A stretch of DNA of 64,000 bases from Saussurea involucrata (taxonomy: Eukaryota > Streptophyta > Magnoliopsida > Asterales > Asteraceae): positions 90,790,295 through 90,854,294 of the forward strand of contig CM066327.1 of assembly GCA_033807775.1 (NCBI GenBank), in the 5' to 3' direction. The notes below the pieces were generated by a model. That model had not been told where the DNA came from. It saw only the letters and a list, made by a program, of their open reading frames with translations, and did no database searches. How positions within the stretch are numbered: the stretch's first letter is position 1; every line of letters begins with the position of its first letter. The position numbers and the translations under genes were made by a program. Of this stretch, positions 21,625-33,889 are shown in pieces.

Positions 21625-22806
21625 CCTTACTTTTGAGCGGCATATAAACTGGGAAAAAGTCGCCATCCTCATTTATCCGGTAGGATTCTCGGTTGATCAA
21701 AGTGGCATAGTATAAATGTCTCTTTCCCAGTAATCACCGGGTAAGATTCTCAGTCAACAAAATGGCACAATTGGATTGCTGGTAAAGACTAGCATCTTTG
21801 ACTGGTTAAGCGCCTCTTACAGGATTAGAGTCGGTCAACAAGTGTTTGGTTACCTTACCTAGTAAGATGCGGTAGGTGTTCAGTACATGACTATTTTGTT
21901 TGGTTTTAAGCGTGGTGATTCTCGAAAATGCATTGGAAGGGTTGGGGACTTGGGGTTGGGAATTGAATAAGAGGAAAGATTGCTTTTGTAGTTTTATTTT
22001 CTTTAAGCAAAATTGATTATGTATGTGTTGATAGGAGGAGGGTAGAGAGTGTAATGGTTAAAGGGGGGGGGGGGGGGGGGGTGAGGAGTAGGGTTATACA
22101 AAAACCCTACTAAACTGTCAAACCGCCCAATCTAGACACCCAATCCAACCTGCCAATAACCCAACATGTAAAACCATCAAATCACTATCCTGTCAATTAA
22201 AAGGGTTGAGATCGGGTTAGACCTGACACATCCCATCCTGACCCAACCCGCTAACCTGCCGCTAACTTATAAGGTTTTGATGATATATAAATTATATGAT
22301 TACATACACACTAACCATAGTTGATAATCAAGTATTCTTGAAAACCTATTGAAAATTATTGTTTGTACTATTACCTTTAATAATATTGTTTCTAAATTTA
22401 TTTGTTTGCTATAAATAGTGATGACAACGGGGTCGAAGGTACCACGGGTCGCAATCCCTATCCCTAATCCCCATCCCCATTCCCTTCAACGAATAAGATT
22501 TCATTCTCATCCCTATTGGGGAATTGGGGATTTTTTTTTCACGTTTACACAATTTAGTATTCTACGTAATGTTTTTATATATTATGAATATAAATGTCAG
22601 TTTTACGTTTAAATGACATATAATGCTATAATATTAATCTCCCAAATGTTAATTGTAGCCTTTGCATAATAGTAAAATCAGAAGAACGTAGTTCAAACAC
22701 AAATATATCAATTACATTACTTAATAATTGAAATTTTATATAACTAAGTTATATCAACGAAAGTTTTTCATGAACAACCAAATCAATAATGTAATTCTTT
22801 TTACAT
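21625..22806. repeat. Diverged direct duplication, copy 1
   Basis: Begins ACTTTTGAGCGGCATATAAA and ends near AATGTAATTCTTTTTACA; the same series of blocks recurs at 22926-24556. It contains a homopolymer of about 18 G (about 22064-22081) and a stretch of 'CCCTATCCCTAATCCCCATC' type. No gene. Copy 1 lacks the GMC-like fragment found in copy 2. Confidence 0.85.
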
Positions 22807-22925
22807 GTTTCTTAACAAATTTGACATTTCTCAATGGAATCCAACCCTAAGGAGTAATTATGTCTTGCAAGTGCTCTATCATTTGGGCTATAAGAGATAT
22901 TTGTGTACATCCTCACCCCATATCC
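22807..22925. other. Short linker between the two duplicated copies
   Basis: No gene or repeat recognised. Confidence 0.5.
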
Positions 22926-24556
22926 TACTTTTGAGCGGCATATAAACTGGAAAAAAGTCGCCACCCTCATTTACCGGGTAGGATTCTCAGTCAAAATGAC
23001 ATTGTATAAACGTCTCTTATAGGGTAATAAATGGGTAAGATTCTTGGTCAACGAAAGGCACAATTGGATTGCTAGTAAAGGCTATCATCTTTGACTGGTT
23101 AAGCGTCTCTTACAGGATTAGAGTCAACAAGTGTTTGGTTACCTTACCTAGTAAGATGCGGTAGGTGTTCAGTACATGACTATTTTGTTTGGTTTTAAGC
23201 ATGGCGATTCTTGAAAATGCATTGGAAGGGTTGGGGTTGGGAATTGAATGAGCGGGCCGGCATTTATGGAACTGTTGCCACCAATAATGTGTCCTCTGGC
23301 GTTGGGGACCCCATCCTCGGCTTGGGCATGGGAGTCGAATGTATAAACCTCAGTGGGTGTGGCCAAGAATCTTTCTTGGGTCATCAAATTGGGGTTGCCA
23401 TAGGGAACGCCACCTCGTTCAAGCACAAGAACTCGATAGGAATGTGACAAGTCCAAAAAAGCAGAGGTTAGGTCCGGAGAGTGGGACGGTCCTTTCATTC
23501 CCTTGTTTCGTCGTGGCACACCCCTCCCACAAGCACCCCCCGGCTCAGGAGTTCAGAATCAACAAGGGTTCGTAGAACGAAGGGAGTGTACAACTGCTTC
23601 CTCTGAGTTTTGCTTCACTTTACTTTATTTCATTTCGGAATTTGCGAACAAAGGAATAGGCGGCATGTTTAGCTGCCACAAAGCATGGGAAAAGGACTAT
23701 AAGGAAGGGAAGAAGGTAATCCAATTAGTAGAATGCTGCTTTCTATCGGTTGTTCACATTCAAGCATTTTTTCAGTTTTCTTTTCTTCAAGTAAAATTGT
23801 TTATGTATGTATTGATAGGAGGAGAGTAGAGAGTGTAATGGTTAAGGGGGGTGAGGAGTAGGGTTGTACAAAAACCCGACTAAAAACCACACAATCCAGA
23901 TCCAAGCGAACTTGCCAATAACCCAACTTGTAAGACCGTTAAATCGTTAATCCGTCAATTAATAGGGTTGAGAATGGGTTAGACCCGACACATCCCAACT
24001 CGACCCACTAACCCGTCGCTAACTTATAAGGTTTCGTTGATATATACATTATATGATTACATACACACTAAACATGGTTGATAATCAAGTTTTCTTGAAA
24101 ACCGATTGAAAACTATTGCTTGTATTATTACCTTTAATAATATTGTTTCCAAACTTTTCGTTTGCTATAAATTAGTGATGACAACGGGGTCAGAGGTATC
24201 GGAGTCGCAATCCCTATCCCTAATCCCCATCCTCATTCCCATCGATAAATACGATTTCATTCTCATCCCCACCCCAATGGGGGATTTTTTTTCTGTTTAC
24301 ACAATTTAATTTTCTACGTAATGTTTTTATACATTATGAATATAAATGTCAGTTTCATGTTTAAACGACATATGATGCTATAATATTAATCGCCCAAATG
24401 TTAATTGTAGCCTTTGCATAATAGTAAAATTAGAAGTACGTAGTTCAAACATAAATATATCAATTTCATTACTTAATAATTGAAATTTTATATAACTAAG
24501 TTATATCAACGAAAGTTTTTCATGAACAACCAAATCAATAATGTAATTCTTTTTAC
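22926..24556. repeat. Diverged direct duplication, copy 2, with captured gene fragment
   Basis: Parallels copy 1 block by block (GAGCGGCATATAAACTGG, GCACAATTGGATTGCT, TGTTTGGTTACCTTACCT, ATGAACAACCAAATCAATAA). It is longer by about 530 bp between 'GCATTGGAAGGGTTGGG' (about 23219) and 'TTTTCTTCAAGTAAAATTG' (about 23784). That extra segment contains the GMC-oxidoreductase fragment. A weaker third relative, with CACCACCCTAACTTACC-type blocks, lies at about 31960-32180. Confidence 0.85.
23232..23560 (-). pseudogene. GMC oxidoreductase (HOTHEAD-like) N-terminal fragment
   Basis: Minus-strand translation reads SYRVLVLERGGVPYGNPNLM ... EDGVPNARG and then GGNSSINAG. This is the stretch after the FAD-binding glycine motif in HOTHEAD/mandelonitrile-lyase-like enzymes (LLERGGSPYGNP...RxLGGSSxxNAG). 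The dinucleotide-binding glycines before it are scrambled, the rest of the enzyme is absent, and there is no proper start. It sits within copy 2 of the duplicated repeat and looks like a gene scrap carried along by a mobile sequence. Not expected to be functional. Confidence 0.75.
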
Positions 24557-24577
24557 AAGTTTTCATCATAGAAGATT

Positions 24578-26300
24578 TGTAACATCCCATATTTTCTTTT
24601 GTAGTATTTTGGAATAAAATGGAATTGTTTGGTGGCCAAAGTGAGAAGATTGAAACCTTAGTGCTCAAGGGGGGTGAAATCAAGAGTTTAAATAGATGAA
24701 AAACCCTACTCTCTTCATTCTCATTTGGTGGATGCGTTTTGAGAGGAGAATTGAGAGAGAAGGAGAATCCAATTGGAAGTGTAGGGGAAGAGTTGCAACA
24801 TGGTTTGAGTCATCTTCTTCAAGGTTTGATTTCTTCTTCTTTTCTTCTCTATGTTGATTAGGCTAGTTTGTGGTTGGGGATTTGATAATCCATTTGTTGG
24901 TTAAGTCTTAATCAATGGAAGAAAGAAGGCAAATGATTTTGGGATTGATTCCCTATGAGTTTTGATCAATTCAATAGGAAACTTCTTCTTGTGTGCTTGA
25001 TAATCTCCATTTTCTATGGATTGAGTTTTTGGGTTTTGAGGTTTGAATTCATGAATCATTAGATGAATTTGTTGGGTTTTATGTTGTTTAAAGTGTTGGT
25101 TATTGATTCTTAATGTTTATGGTAGTTAAAATATCGATTTGGGAGACTTAGAACTGGTTTGGGAAAGTTTGGGGGTGAGAAACCCTTGATTTTGGGAAGA
25201 AATCTCGTGAAGGGGGCAGACCAGTGCTCTGCACGCCTGGCTGCGCGTTTGGAGGCGCGCCACCAGGGGCGCCAAGCTCTGGCCCCCAAACCTTCTTTCC
25301 GTTTTGTTGTTCGTTCGGGTCTAGGATCGAGGCGTCGATTGGAGGGTTGTTTTGGGGGTTTGTTAAGGATGGTTTGGGATGTAATTAGATGGTTTAACAC
25401 CACTCTTATGATGTTAAATTCAGGTGTTCGGTTTGAACTAAAGTGTGTCCTGAAGCGTGTGTCGAGGTGCTAAGGCTAAGGTGAGTTCCCTTACCTTCTT
25501 TGTGTGAATGGAATGTTTTACGAAATGTTTTCATAACTGATTATGGTTTCGAGCATGTTGACATGATTCAAATATTTGAAAGGTTTTATTGTATATGACA
25601 TGGAAATGTTTACAAATGCATGCAAGTTGTTTACACGTTTATTTATACGATATGTTGATTGCATGTTCTTGTAATGATGCTGCTATGTGTAGAGTTGGAT
25701 TGCACAGTGGGTCGGCATGGATGTTTGAAAATCTCTAGTGGACAAGTTAGACCGTGTGCCTCGAATTCGTTTCGTGTGCTCACGGATATGGATTTATCCG
25801 AATGTCGTGCCTGGCTTAGTAAGGTGATAATAATGTCGTGCCTGGCTTAGTAAGGTGATAATAATGTCGTACCTGGCTTAATAAGGTGATGAAAGTTGCG
25901 ACCACTGTGCTATTCCCTCACGTGGAGTCAAGTATTTAAACTGGATTTCCGAGTATTTTTATAACGGTTAAATATTTTATACTGTTATTGGGTGGAACTG
26001 TTTTAAAGAGGGAATTCACTAGACCTTATGGTCTAACCCTCGCTTTTCAAAAACAAAAACCATTTTCAGGTGACCGTCGTGTTTGGGACTTCATCTGATG
26101 ATGATGGAAGGTCGTGTCGTGGTAGAAGAGCTAGAGGCTAGTGAAGACTTGTAGATTACCGTTGGGCTTCCTGTAGTATCTCGGTTGTGAAGGTGTTTCC
26201 ACTGCAAGTTTAGAGTAGAACTTATGTAAATTATTTGTGTTGGGACCGTTTTTGGTTGTAATATTGTTTAATGTTATTTTATGAAAATTGGGTCGTTACA
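24578..26300 (+). mobile_element. Solo LTR, probable Ty3/Gypsy (1,723 bp)
   Basis: Starts TGTAACATCCCATATT, ends GGGTCGTTACA, and is flanked by the 5-bp duplication AGATT (24573-24577, 26301-26305). No internal region or second LTR is present, so it is a solo LTR. The reading frames around 25110-25473 are incidental GC-rich sequence. A 30-bp motif (ATGTCGTGCCTGGCTTAGTA) is repeated about three times at 25802-25893, and a CTAAGGTGAGTTCCCTTACC block like that of other LTRs here lies near 25475. Confidence 0.9.
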
Positions 26301-26305
26301 AGATT

Positions 26306-27122
26306 CATTATATTTATACATTATATACACTCACTAGATTTCTTATTTTATTATTACGATTATGGGCCATATGCATTTCATGATAGCAATAAACCTTTTA
26401 AGAAAGTACTTGACCAAGGTATGATAAAATTAATTTCTCGGTTAATAATTAATTAGATACATTTTAAAATAAATGAATATATTTCTATAAGTGGTTCATT
26501 TTCATATTGAGTTTGAGATGTATCAGTAATAATTTTGTTATTATATTATTTAGAATTCAAACGACATGTTCTATAACCATATCACTATTGTTACGAAGGG
26601 TTTGAGCAAACTTTTATATAAAAAAATGTTCGATTAAAATTAGTCAACCCTATTAGTTGCCATAACTAAACATCACCTCCTCTTGTAATATGTAAACCAC
26701 AATGCATGTGAAAATGTAAACCGAGTCTTATATTTGTTTTTGTTTTGATTAGGAAATAATATGTGTAAAATGTGTGAATCACATGTAACAAATAGGTAAT
26801 TTACTCTTATTCTTTAAAATATGGTTCCTTGTGTTTTATAGATTGTTTTTAATATTGTTGGCTAAATAATTTATAAAATAGCTTAGATGAATTTGATTAC
26901 CGGATATTAAAAAAAGGTTTGAATCATTTTTCTTAAAACAAATGCTTTAATTAATATTTCATTCGTCCTAAAATAAGTGTTCGTAATTGAAATGACATGA
27001 TTTTAGTCATGCATAATTATTATAATTTTTTTAATCAAATGATATATTTATCCCTATTTTTTTTTTCTTTTTAGAACAATTAAATATTTGTGCATTAATT
27101 AAGAGTAAATTTGAGAATTTGG
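26306..27122. other. AT-rich intergenic sequence
   Basis: No gene, RNA or bounded repeat recognised. Confidence 0.5.
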
Positions 27123-27125
27123 TTA

Positions 27126-27906
27126 GAGCATCCGCAATGGAGGTTCTTCGTGGGGTCTTACAAGAACCTCCACCGTAGGACATAGGTTCTTATCCAATCA
27201 CAGGTTCTTATTAGAACCCAGATGCTTGAACAAAAACACAAGTTCTTATAATACTTTTCTTTTATGTTATTATTTTGTTTATTATTTTTATTGTTTCTTA
27301 ACCATTTTATTTTTTATTAATAAATCTACACAACAATTGTGACCACTGAGGTTTAATCAGGGTTGATGTGTTACAGTCATAATTTGCCAATGGATTGGTC
27401 TAGGCATAGCCTAAGAAATCTTTCTCAAAAAAAAATTGATACAAAATATATAAATTATTATAAAATATTTTTTTTTAATTTTGTTTTTAGTTTATGTTTC
27501 TTATACAGTTTTATACAAATGTTGTATTCTGTTTTAGTAAATATAACTTTTAATTATCTCATTAAATTATTATGTTTAGATTATTTTAAAATATATTTAA
27601 ATATGTAAATTAAAATTAGTTAATTTATAAATCATAAATTATTAATTATAAAATATATTTTCTAATTTTCAAAAATATACCAAATTGTTATATATAGGTT
27701 ACATCTATAATCCATTCTCCAATTTGCTCGTGGTGATCATGGGACTCGACATTTATATTTGAAGTCGTTGCATCTATAGATTTGTGGATGTGACATGCAT
27801 TTTTGGGCTTGGTGGATCACGTAATGACATTAACGTGAAAATTGAATAATTAAAATTAATATAAATTGAAAATTAATAAGTTATATTTGAACTTTTTGAT
27901 AATTTC

Positions 27907-27941
<35 letters not shown>

Positions 27942-28450
27942 TTTATATGATAAATTATAAATAAAATTATATATTATAAATAGAAAAAAGAAAAGTGGGG
28001 TTTTTTTTTGTAAGAACCTCCATTGTGGAGTTTAATTGAGGTTCTTACTTTGTTAAGGTGACAATGACGGGGTAGGAAAAAAAATATGGCAACTGAGGTT
28101 CTTAGACCATGAGTACCGCTTCCTATCTTACCCTCTGAACCCTGATGCCACCTTAGCGCCACATCAGCTTTTCTCTTTCATACCCTTCTTACCCTAAAGT
28201 GGAGTACCGTTTCCTATCATACCCTCTGAACCCACTCTTACCCGCACCCACCGATTATATTTAAAAATAAATAAAAATAAAATAAAATAAAATTAGGACC
28301 GGGTTCCCAAACCCACTCTTACCCGCACCCACCGAACCCGTGGTACCCGTACCGTGTACCCGGGCTACCCGCCCCAACCCGATGTGAACCCGGCCGTGGT
28401 ACCCGATGGCGGTACGATTGGCCTTAGAGGTTCCACTTCTGTGAATGCTT
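27126..28450. mobile_element. Harbinger-type MITE (outer), interrupted by a second MITE
   Basis: Flanked by TTA (27123-27125 and 28451-28453). Left end GAGCATCCGCAATGGAGG; right end, reverse complement, AAGCATTCACAGAAGTGG, with a matching 'AGGTTCTT' subterminal motif. AT-rich interior with a (TA)n run near 27910. Its right part is split by the element at 28105-28423. Confidence 0.7.
28105..28423. mobile_element. Inner Harbinger-type MITE (319 bp)
   Basis: TTA flanks (28102-28104, 28424-28426). Inverted ends GACCATGAGTACCGC and GGCCAATCGTACCGCC. The internal segment 'GAGTACCG(C/T)TTCCTATC' and the segment 'CCCACTCTTACCCGCACCC' are each present twice. Removing it rejoins the outer MITE. Confidence 0.78.
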
Positions 28451-28563
28451 TTATTTACTTTTGAAAGTGGATACTTATTTTGGGACAAACATAAATAGAA
28501 ATGTAGACACTTGTTTTGTGACGGAATGAGTAATTTCTTGAAATAAAAATAAGAGTAAACTAT

Positions 28564-29263
28564 TGTTGGAGACATGCCCATTCAAATATTTAACAAAACA
28601 AAATAGTAATGATTCTTAAAATGCATGGGCCTATTGGCCACACACACATTTGTGTAAAAACAAGAAATCATTTTAAAGGGTTTAACAAGTAATTGATTAA
28701 AAGTGTTTTAAATAATATGAGATTACTATGACTAACTAGTAATTAGTCGATGCTTGTAGCTAAATAATATCTAAAAGTCTAGATAATTATTAGACTAAAA
28801 TAAGATATTATTAGATAATATCTTAAAGGGTCTAGATAATTATTTGATTTAAATGAGATATTATTTAGATATGATTTTGATCACAAAATAACCCTAACCA
28901 TAAGAAATCGATCTCTTCCCTCTTCTCTCTCTAATTCACGGCGCAAAACCCATTCGAAGGGCTTTTGGCTGATTTCTTCACAAGTAAAACGAAGGAATTC
29001 AAGTGTTGTGGTTTTGGTGATCGCATAGAAAAGAGGAGGCGTTTACTTGCAACATACACTACTACATCTTTGGGGTGCGCTCCGCATAGAGAGATTCCTA
29101 CTATTGGAATCTTCATCATCATAAAAGGTCTTTCAAGTCCTTCTCTTATCTTTTTGTTACTTGTATAGTTGTATTTGATTGTAACATGATCTCTGTAAGA
29201 TTGTGTGTTGTTTTGGTTCCGCTAGTTTTGATTTAAAAGTTTTATAATACACACAATCCAACA
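28564..29263 (+). mobile_element. Solo LTR, probable Ty1/Copia (700 bp)
   Basis: TGTTGGAGACATGCCC ... ACACAATCCAACA with a 5-bp duplication ACTAT on both sides (28559-28563, 29264-29268). No internal region. The Copia assignment rests on the TGTTGG...CCAACA ends and length and is an inference. Confidence 0.85.
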
Positions 29264-29268
29264 ACTAT

Positions 29269-29579
29269 AAGTTTGGTCCTTGTGTTTTGTTGGTTATAAC
29301 ACTTTTGGTCCCTATAATTTTAAAAATATAAGTTGTCATTGTGTTATGTAGAAACGACCAGATTTGATTACTCCTCTAACGACCGTTAAAAAACTATGTT
29401 AAATGAATAGCATTTTAGTCTTTAATTTTTTTTCTCATTTGTGTCTTTTTATATTGTTCGTTAAAATAGTGCCATATCCCACATATTACTTTTCAAGAAC
29501 CACATGGTTCATTTACCTCCCCATGAAACATCTCTCGCCGACAAATAAAACTCTAGTCATCATCTCTAGTCAAACATTC
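29269..29579. other. Intergenic sequence
   Basis: No gene seen. 'TTTGGTCCTTGTG ... TTTTGGTCCCT' at its start resembles MULE-derived terminal sequence, but no partner end was found. Confidence 0.4.
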
Positions 29580-29586
29580 AGTTATA

Positions 29587-30294
29587 GTTAAGGGCGTCAA
29601 TTTTGTACCGAGATAAACCAACCAATTCCTGTACCAACCGTATTAATTTAATTGGTACCAATTTAGTTGGTACAAATCTAGTTGGTTGGTATACCGTACC
29701 AACTATATAAACTTGGTTGGTACGTGGTATTAGAAGTCGTGTATCACGGTAATACCGTACCGTACCGACTTATTTTTTAATTAAGTAATAATACAACATA
29801 TTTTGATTTATAAAGTTTTAAATTATCTTGTTTTACATTTTGTTAAATTGTAATACAAATTGATATATAGAACTTGATTGAATTAATTTGTTTATACTTA
29901 ATAACTTTGATAACTCGCCTACACCTCCACTCTTCATGGTCCATTCTCGCCTCTTAATTATCGTTTGTATTAGACTGTTAGTGAATGTTTGTGTTATATG
30001 AAGATCATTTGAATGTTTGTATAGGTAAGGATAAATGGTACAACACATATCAACATGCTAATGCTCGACGTGTTTAGTGCATCTAGATTTGATAAAGATA
30101 TCAATCTAATTAATTCATAATTCAATTTTTTAGATGTTGGTACAAAACCGTACCAACCGAAAAAAGTTGGTACCAATTTAGTTGGTACCAAGTATAATTG
30201 GTTGGTACATGGTATAAGATTTTGTGTACCAATTGTAATTGATTGGTACATGGTATATGAAAAGAAATCATGGTACCATACCATGTTCACCCCT
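29587..30294. mobile_element. hAT-type MITE rich in GGTACC/TTGGTA motifs
   Basis: AGTTATA on both sides (29580-29586 and 30295-30301) with subterminal inverted similarity: AAGGGCGTCAATTTTGTACC at left and, reverse complement, AGGGGTGAACATGGTATGG at right. 'GTTGGTACCAATTTAGTTGG' type blocks occur in both halves. The match is 7 bp where 8 is usual for hAT, so the exact edges are uncertain. Confidence 0.6.
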
Positions 30295-30301
30295 AGTTAT
30301 A

Positions 30302-30904
30302 ATCTCCACCGTTACAACCACCCTTCACTATCACATACACAAAAAAAATTCAAATACAACTCATTCAAATAAATTGAATAAGAACATCCAAAAATCAATG
30401 ACATTCCAAAAAGTTCAGATGCATTGAACAGAAACCAAACCACATTAAAAAAAAATGAACAAGGACATCCAAAAAATCAAGATACAAACTCAAACCGTAA
30501 ATCAACATACAACTCAAACCATAAATCAAGATACAACTCAGACACTAATCTAAACCTAAATATCTAAATCAAGCCCTAAAAACCTAAATCAAACCCTAAA
30601 AAATCTATTTAAAAAACCTAAAATAAACCCTCGGTTTGGAAGATCAAGGAGCAACGTGTGATCGAACGACATCTGTGGATATATGTAGCCTATTTCGTCG
30701 GGTTGGGGGGCACTCGAGATATGTTGTTTATGTCAAAAGGTTCGCCGGGGATAGAGAAGAGAGGGATACTGGTGGGAGCTCAAGATTTGTGGCCTATGCA
30801 ATGGGGTTCGTCGGAGATAAAAAAGGGAGGGAGAAGGGTGGGGAGCACAAAAAGTCACATGGGCCGACGTTATGTGATAAAACCGAGAGTGTGGGTGAAC
30901 GAAG
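30302..30904. other. Intergenic sequence
   Basis: Simple AT-rich sequence with repeated 'AAATCAAGATACAACTCA' style motifs (about 30476-30545), then a GC-richer part with short overlapping frames on both strands. No recognisable gene. Confidence 0.5.
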
Positions 30905-30912
30905 CTAGCAAG

Positions 30913-31371
30913 TAGAGATGCTGATTTGCCCCGACCCAGGGAACCCGGTTCACCCGACTCGGCCAGGGAATCCCCGCCAAAATGGGTCCAGGGCCGGGGT
31001 CGGGTGACATACCCCCGACCAGCCCAGTACCCGGTGTATATATATATATATATAATATTCGTCCACATATCCACGACGACCACGAGTCCACGATTGGCAC
31101 AAACACAATCCACAGTCACAGATCGTCGGCCTCTGCCCCTCTACCTCCGTCGAGTATCACCATTTCTCAGACTCTCACCTCTGTGACTCTGTTGCACCAT
31201 CGAACACAGACCCGTAATATGTCAATGCACTTTAGTTTTGTAGTTCTATGAGAACCGTTAATATGTCAACCGGGTTTTTAAGAGGGACGGGGGATGACCG
31301 GGGCCAGATACCTTTACCATAAACCGTGGTCGGGGTTACGTATTGTGAAACCCACCGCGTTACCATCCCTA
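30913..31371. mobile_element. hAT-type MITE (459 bp)
   Basis: 8-bp flanks CTAGCAAG (30905-30912) and CTAGGAAG (31372-31379) match at 7 of 8. Ends are TAGAGATGCTGATTTGCC and, reverse complement, TAGGGATGGTAACGCGG. The interior has CCCGAC-type motifs and a (TA)n run at about 31036-31056. Confidence 0.65.
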
Positions 31372-31379
31372 CTAGGAAG

Positions 31380-33260
31380 TGTGAATGGTGGTATCGGTTG
31401 GGAGTGTCAAATGCATGTCAAGGCTTTACATGTTGATCGATGATGACAATTGACTGTCGCAGAAGAGAGAGGCAACGATGACCTCACAGGGTTTTCGTCC
31501 TTGTCAATCGAAAATTATACTTTTAGTCCCTGTAATAATCTAACTTGCATATTTACTACTTTATTTATTAATCTAAAATGAGATAAAAGAGGGAAAGACT
31601 AACATACTGCTAACTTAGCAGATTTTAAATCAGTCACTTTTGCATACCATAATGACCAATTTGTAATTGTAGTTACTCTAAAAATAAAAAACACAAGTGT
31701 TTTTATTTTATTTTATTAAGTTAACATTTAGATATATTTCCAAATTCGTTATCATAAACTTTCATTTCACTTTATCTTATATAATTTTATTTATTTGATT
31801 TGAATTAATAATCCTAAACCCCATAATCGTCATCGAGGTCAATTTTTTCACAATTGTTTTTTATTTCGTTTCTAAAAGTTGTCCTCAAAATTGTTTTTTT
31901 TTTATACAAATTATTAGGAAAAGATAGGGTCGTTTATCAAATACTTAATTTTCTGCAAAAGTCACCACCCTAACTTACCTTACCAGGTAACATTCTCAAC
32001 CATAAAAAAGAGATTGTTGGTATAAAGTTAAGAATTTTCTTTCCACGGGTAAAATCTCGGTCTTTGCTATGCTTCTTATCTGGTAAGATCTTCAGTCGTT
32101 GTCATGCTCATCCAGTAAGGTATGTGACGTCCAGTAAACACTTACCGGCTAAACATTTGGTAAGTAGCCCTTAAATGACGCATGGGTTTAATAGAAAAAC
32201 TGGAATAACGAGCCATTTTCCCTTATAAGGTTACTTCAATGTATGGATAAAGTAGAAATAAAGTGTGATTTTGATATATGTGAAAAGGGAATTAATTTAT
32301 AATGTTTTGTTTTGTTTTGTGTCACCTAAACTCCCAATCAACATATGGATTAGCATGAGGTGTAACAACAAAGCTGTATATTAAACGACACTCCTTTTTA
32401 TATATTCAATCTGAAACCTTCTTCACATCGGATGCTACTCTCTTCCCCTTATCTTTTCACCTGCTCTATTGCTTCATTCTTATCATTGTGTTTTCTTTTA
32501 AGTTTCTACTATGGCTTCTGTCGGACTGTGGTTGCGGCTGTTATGGCTACGCCAGCTGTTGCTGTGGAGATTGTGGCTGTGGGTGGGGTTACCTCATTTT
32601 CATTTTCAACTTCTCTGCAAATGTCCAACTAAAACTCTATTGTTCGTGCACAATTATCATTTTTTTTTTTAATTTCTAATTTCAAATTTATTAGTCAAAA
32701 CCAACAACACATTCAATCACAAAAAAGAATAAGAAAAAAACAGTAAGGAGAAAGTAGTTGTCATACCTAAAATCCTCAAAAGGTGATGACTTTACAGCTT
32801 GAATGGTTTCATTAATCAGTGATGTCCTTCTCTTATATACCTCAATCAATGCGTCATTTTGATCCCACATTTCTTCTCTAGACTAGACGTACCTTTTTGA
32901 AGTAGGAACTACTTCCATAGCCTCAGTAAATTAATGGATAGTCCTCTTTTTATATCCAATATGAAAATTATCATACTTATTTTGGCACTCCATTTCAACC
33001 TTCTTTACATCGGATGGCGGATGCTATCTTTCCCCGTAACTTTATTCACATGGTCTATATATTCTTCATTCTTATCCTGATGTTTTCTCTTAAGTTTCTG
33101 TGGCTGCTGTGGCTATGGCGATTGTGGCTGTGGTAACTATGGCTGCTGTCGGACTGTGGCGACTATATATATACTGTTAGATAATTAATTATAAACGTCC
33201 TATACATATATAATATATTGTTAGATAATTAACTATAAAATCAAGTCTTAACTCTTATAA
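31380..33260. repeat. Intergenic sequence with diverged repeats
   Basis: No gene. About 31960-32180 is a weak third copy of the 'CACCCTxATTTACC-GGTAxxATTCTCA' repeat seen at 21650 and 22960. About 32410-32590 and 32993-33165 are diverged direct copies of one another (CTTCxxCATCGGATG ... TTTCTTTTAAGTTTCT ... GTCGGACTGTGG). Confidence 0.6.
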
Positions 33261-33289
33261 GAAATTATTAGTATTTTTTTTTACGTCGT

Positions 33290-33740
33290 CTTTCTTTTTC
33301 TATTTTGGACAACTTGTTCCGGTGGAGGGGTGAAATACATATCCATGGGGCCTTTAATGCCATTCTGCTTTTTAGATTATTGGTCTTGTCTACTAACTTG
33401 ATGAGGTCCACCAACTTCTTGAACATCATCGTCCTCGTTAGCACCGTATGTATCAATCTCTTCAAAATCGGAAAAAACCACACCTCTCACGTTTACGTTT
33501 TTCTTTATCGTTCATATAGTCTCTAATTCCTCTCGTACATGAACCGATACTCTTGTGCATCCATTGGTATTTCGATATCCACCGGCAATACGTTGTTTTT
33601 TCAGGTATATTCCTCTGTTTGTACTTTGTAACAACGTCACAAAAGTTACATTTTATGGTGTCGAGACGTGTACCTTTTGTGCAATACTTCCAAGCCGGAT
33701 CTCCGCTACCGCTTGATTGTGATTTATTTTGAGAATCCAT
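33290..33740 (-). pseudogene. hAT transposase N-terminal fragment (BED-type zinc finger), frameshifted
   Basis: Minus-strand ATG at 33740 starts MDSQNKSQSSGSGDPAWKYC and reaches CNFCDVVTK, the first half of a BED finger. The frame is then lost; the alternative frame continues GIYLKKQRIAGGYRNTNGC, and the original frame picks up YMNDKEKRKRE. A further frame change gives VVFSDFEEIDTYG and, after a stop, GPMDMYFTPPPEQVVQNRK. This order (SDPAW, BED finger, DYM, MYF.P) is that of plant hAT transposase N-termini. At least two frameshifts and one stop make it non-functional, and the catalytic part is absent. Confidence 0.7.
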
Positions 33741-33889
33741 ACCTAAATATTGCTTCTAATCAAAACTTATAACACTTAACATAATTCAAAAATAGAATGC
33801 AAAAAATGGTAGCTGTGAATAATCTGTGATTCTGGGAAAAAACAGACTGCCGTCACAAGTAAATAACAACTAAGTAGACTGCTCATTGT

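Noticed and set aside
25110..25473. Overlapping ~100-codon ORFs on both strands at 25.1-25.5 kb
   Set aside because: They lie wholly within a solo LTR with clear ends and target duplication and have no protein similarity I recognise.
32432..32679. Short ORFs encoding Cys/Gly/Tyr-rich peptides
   Set aside because: Derived from a diverged direct repeat (second copy near 33100) with repeated GTGGCTGTGG motifs; no start context or conserved domain.
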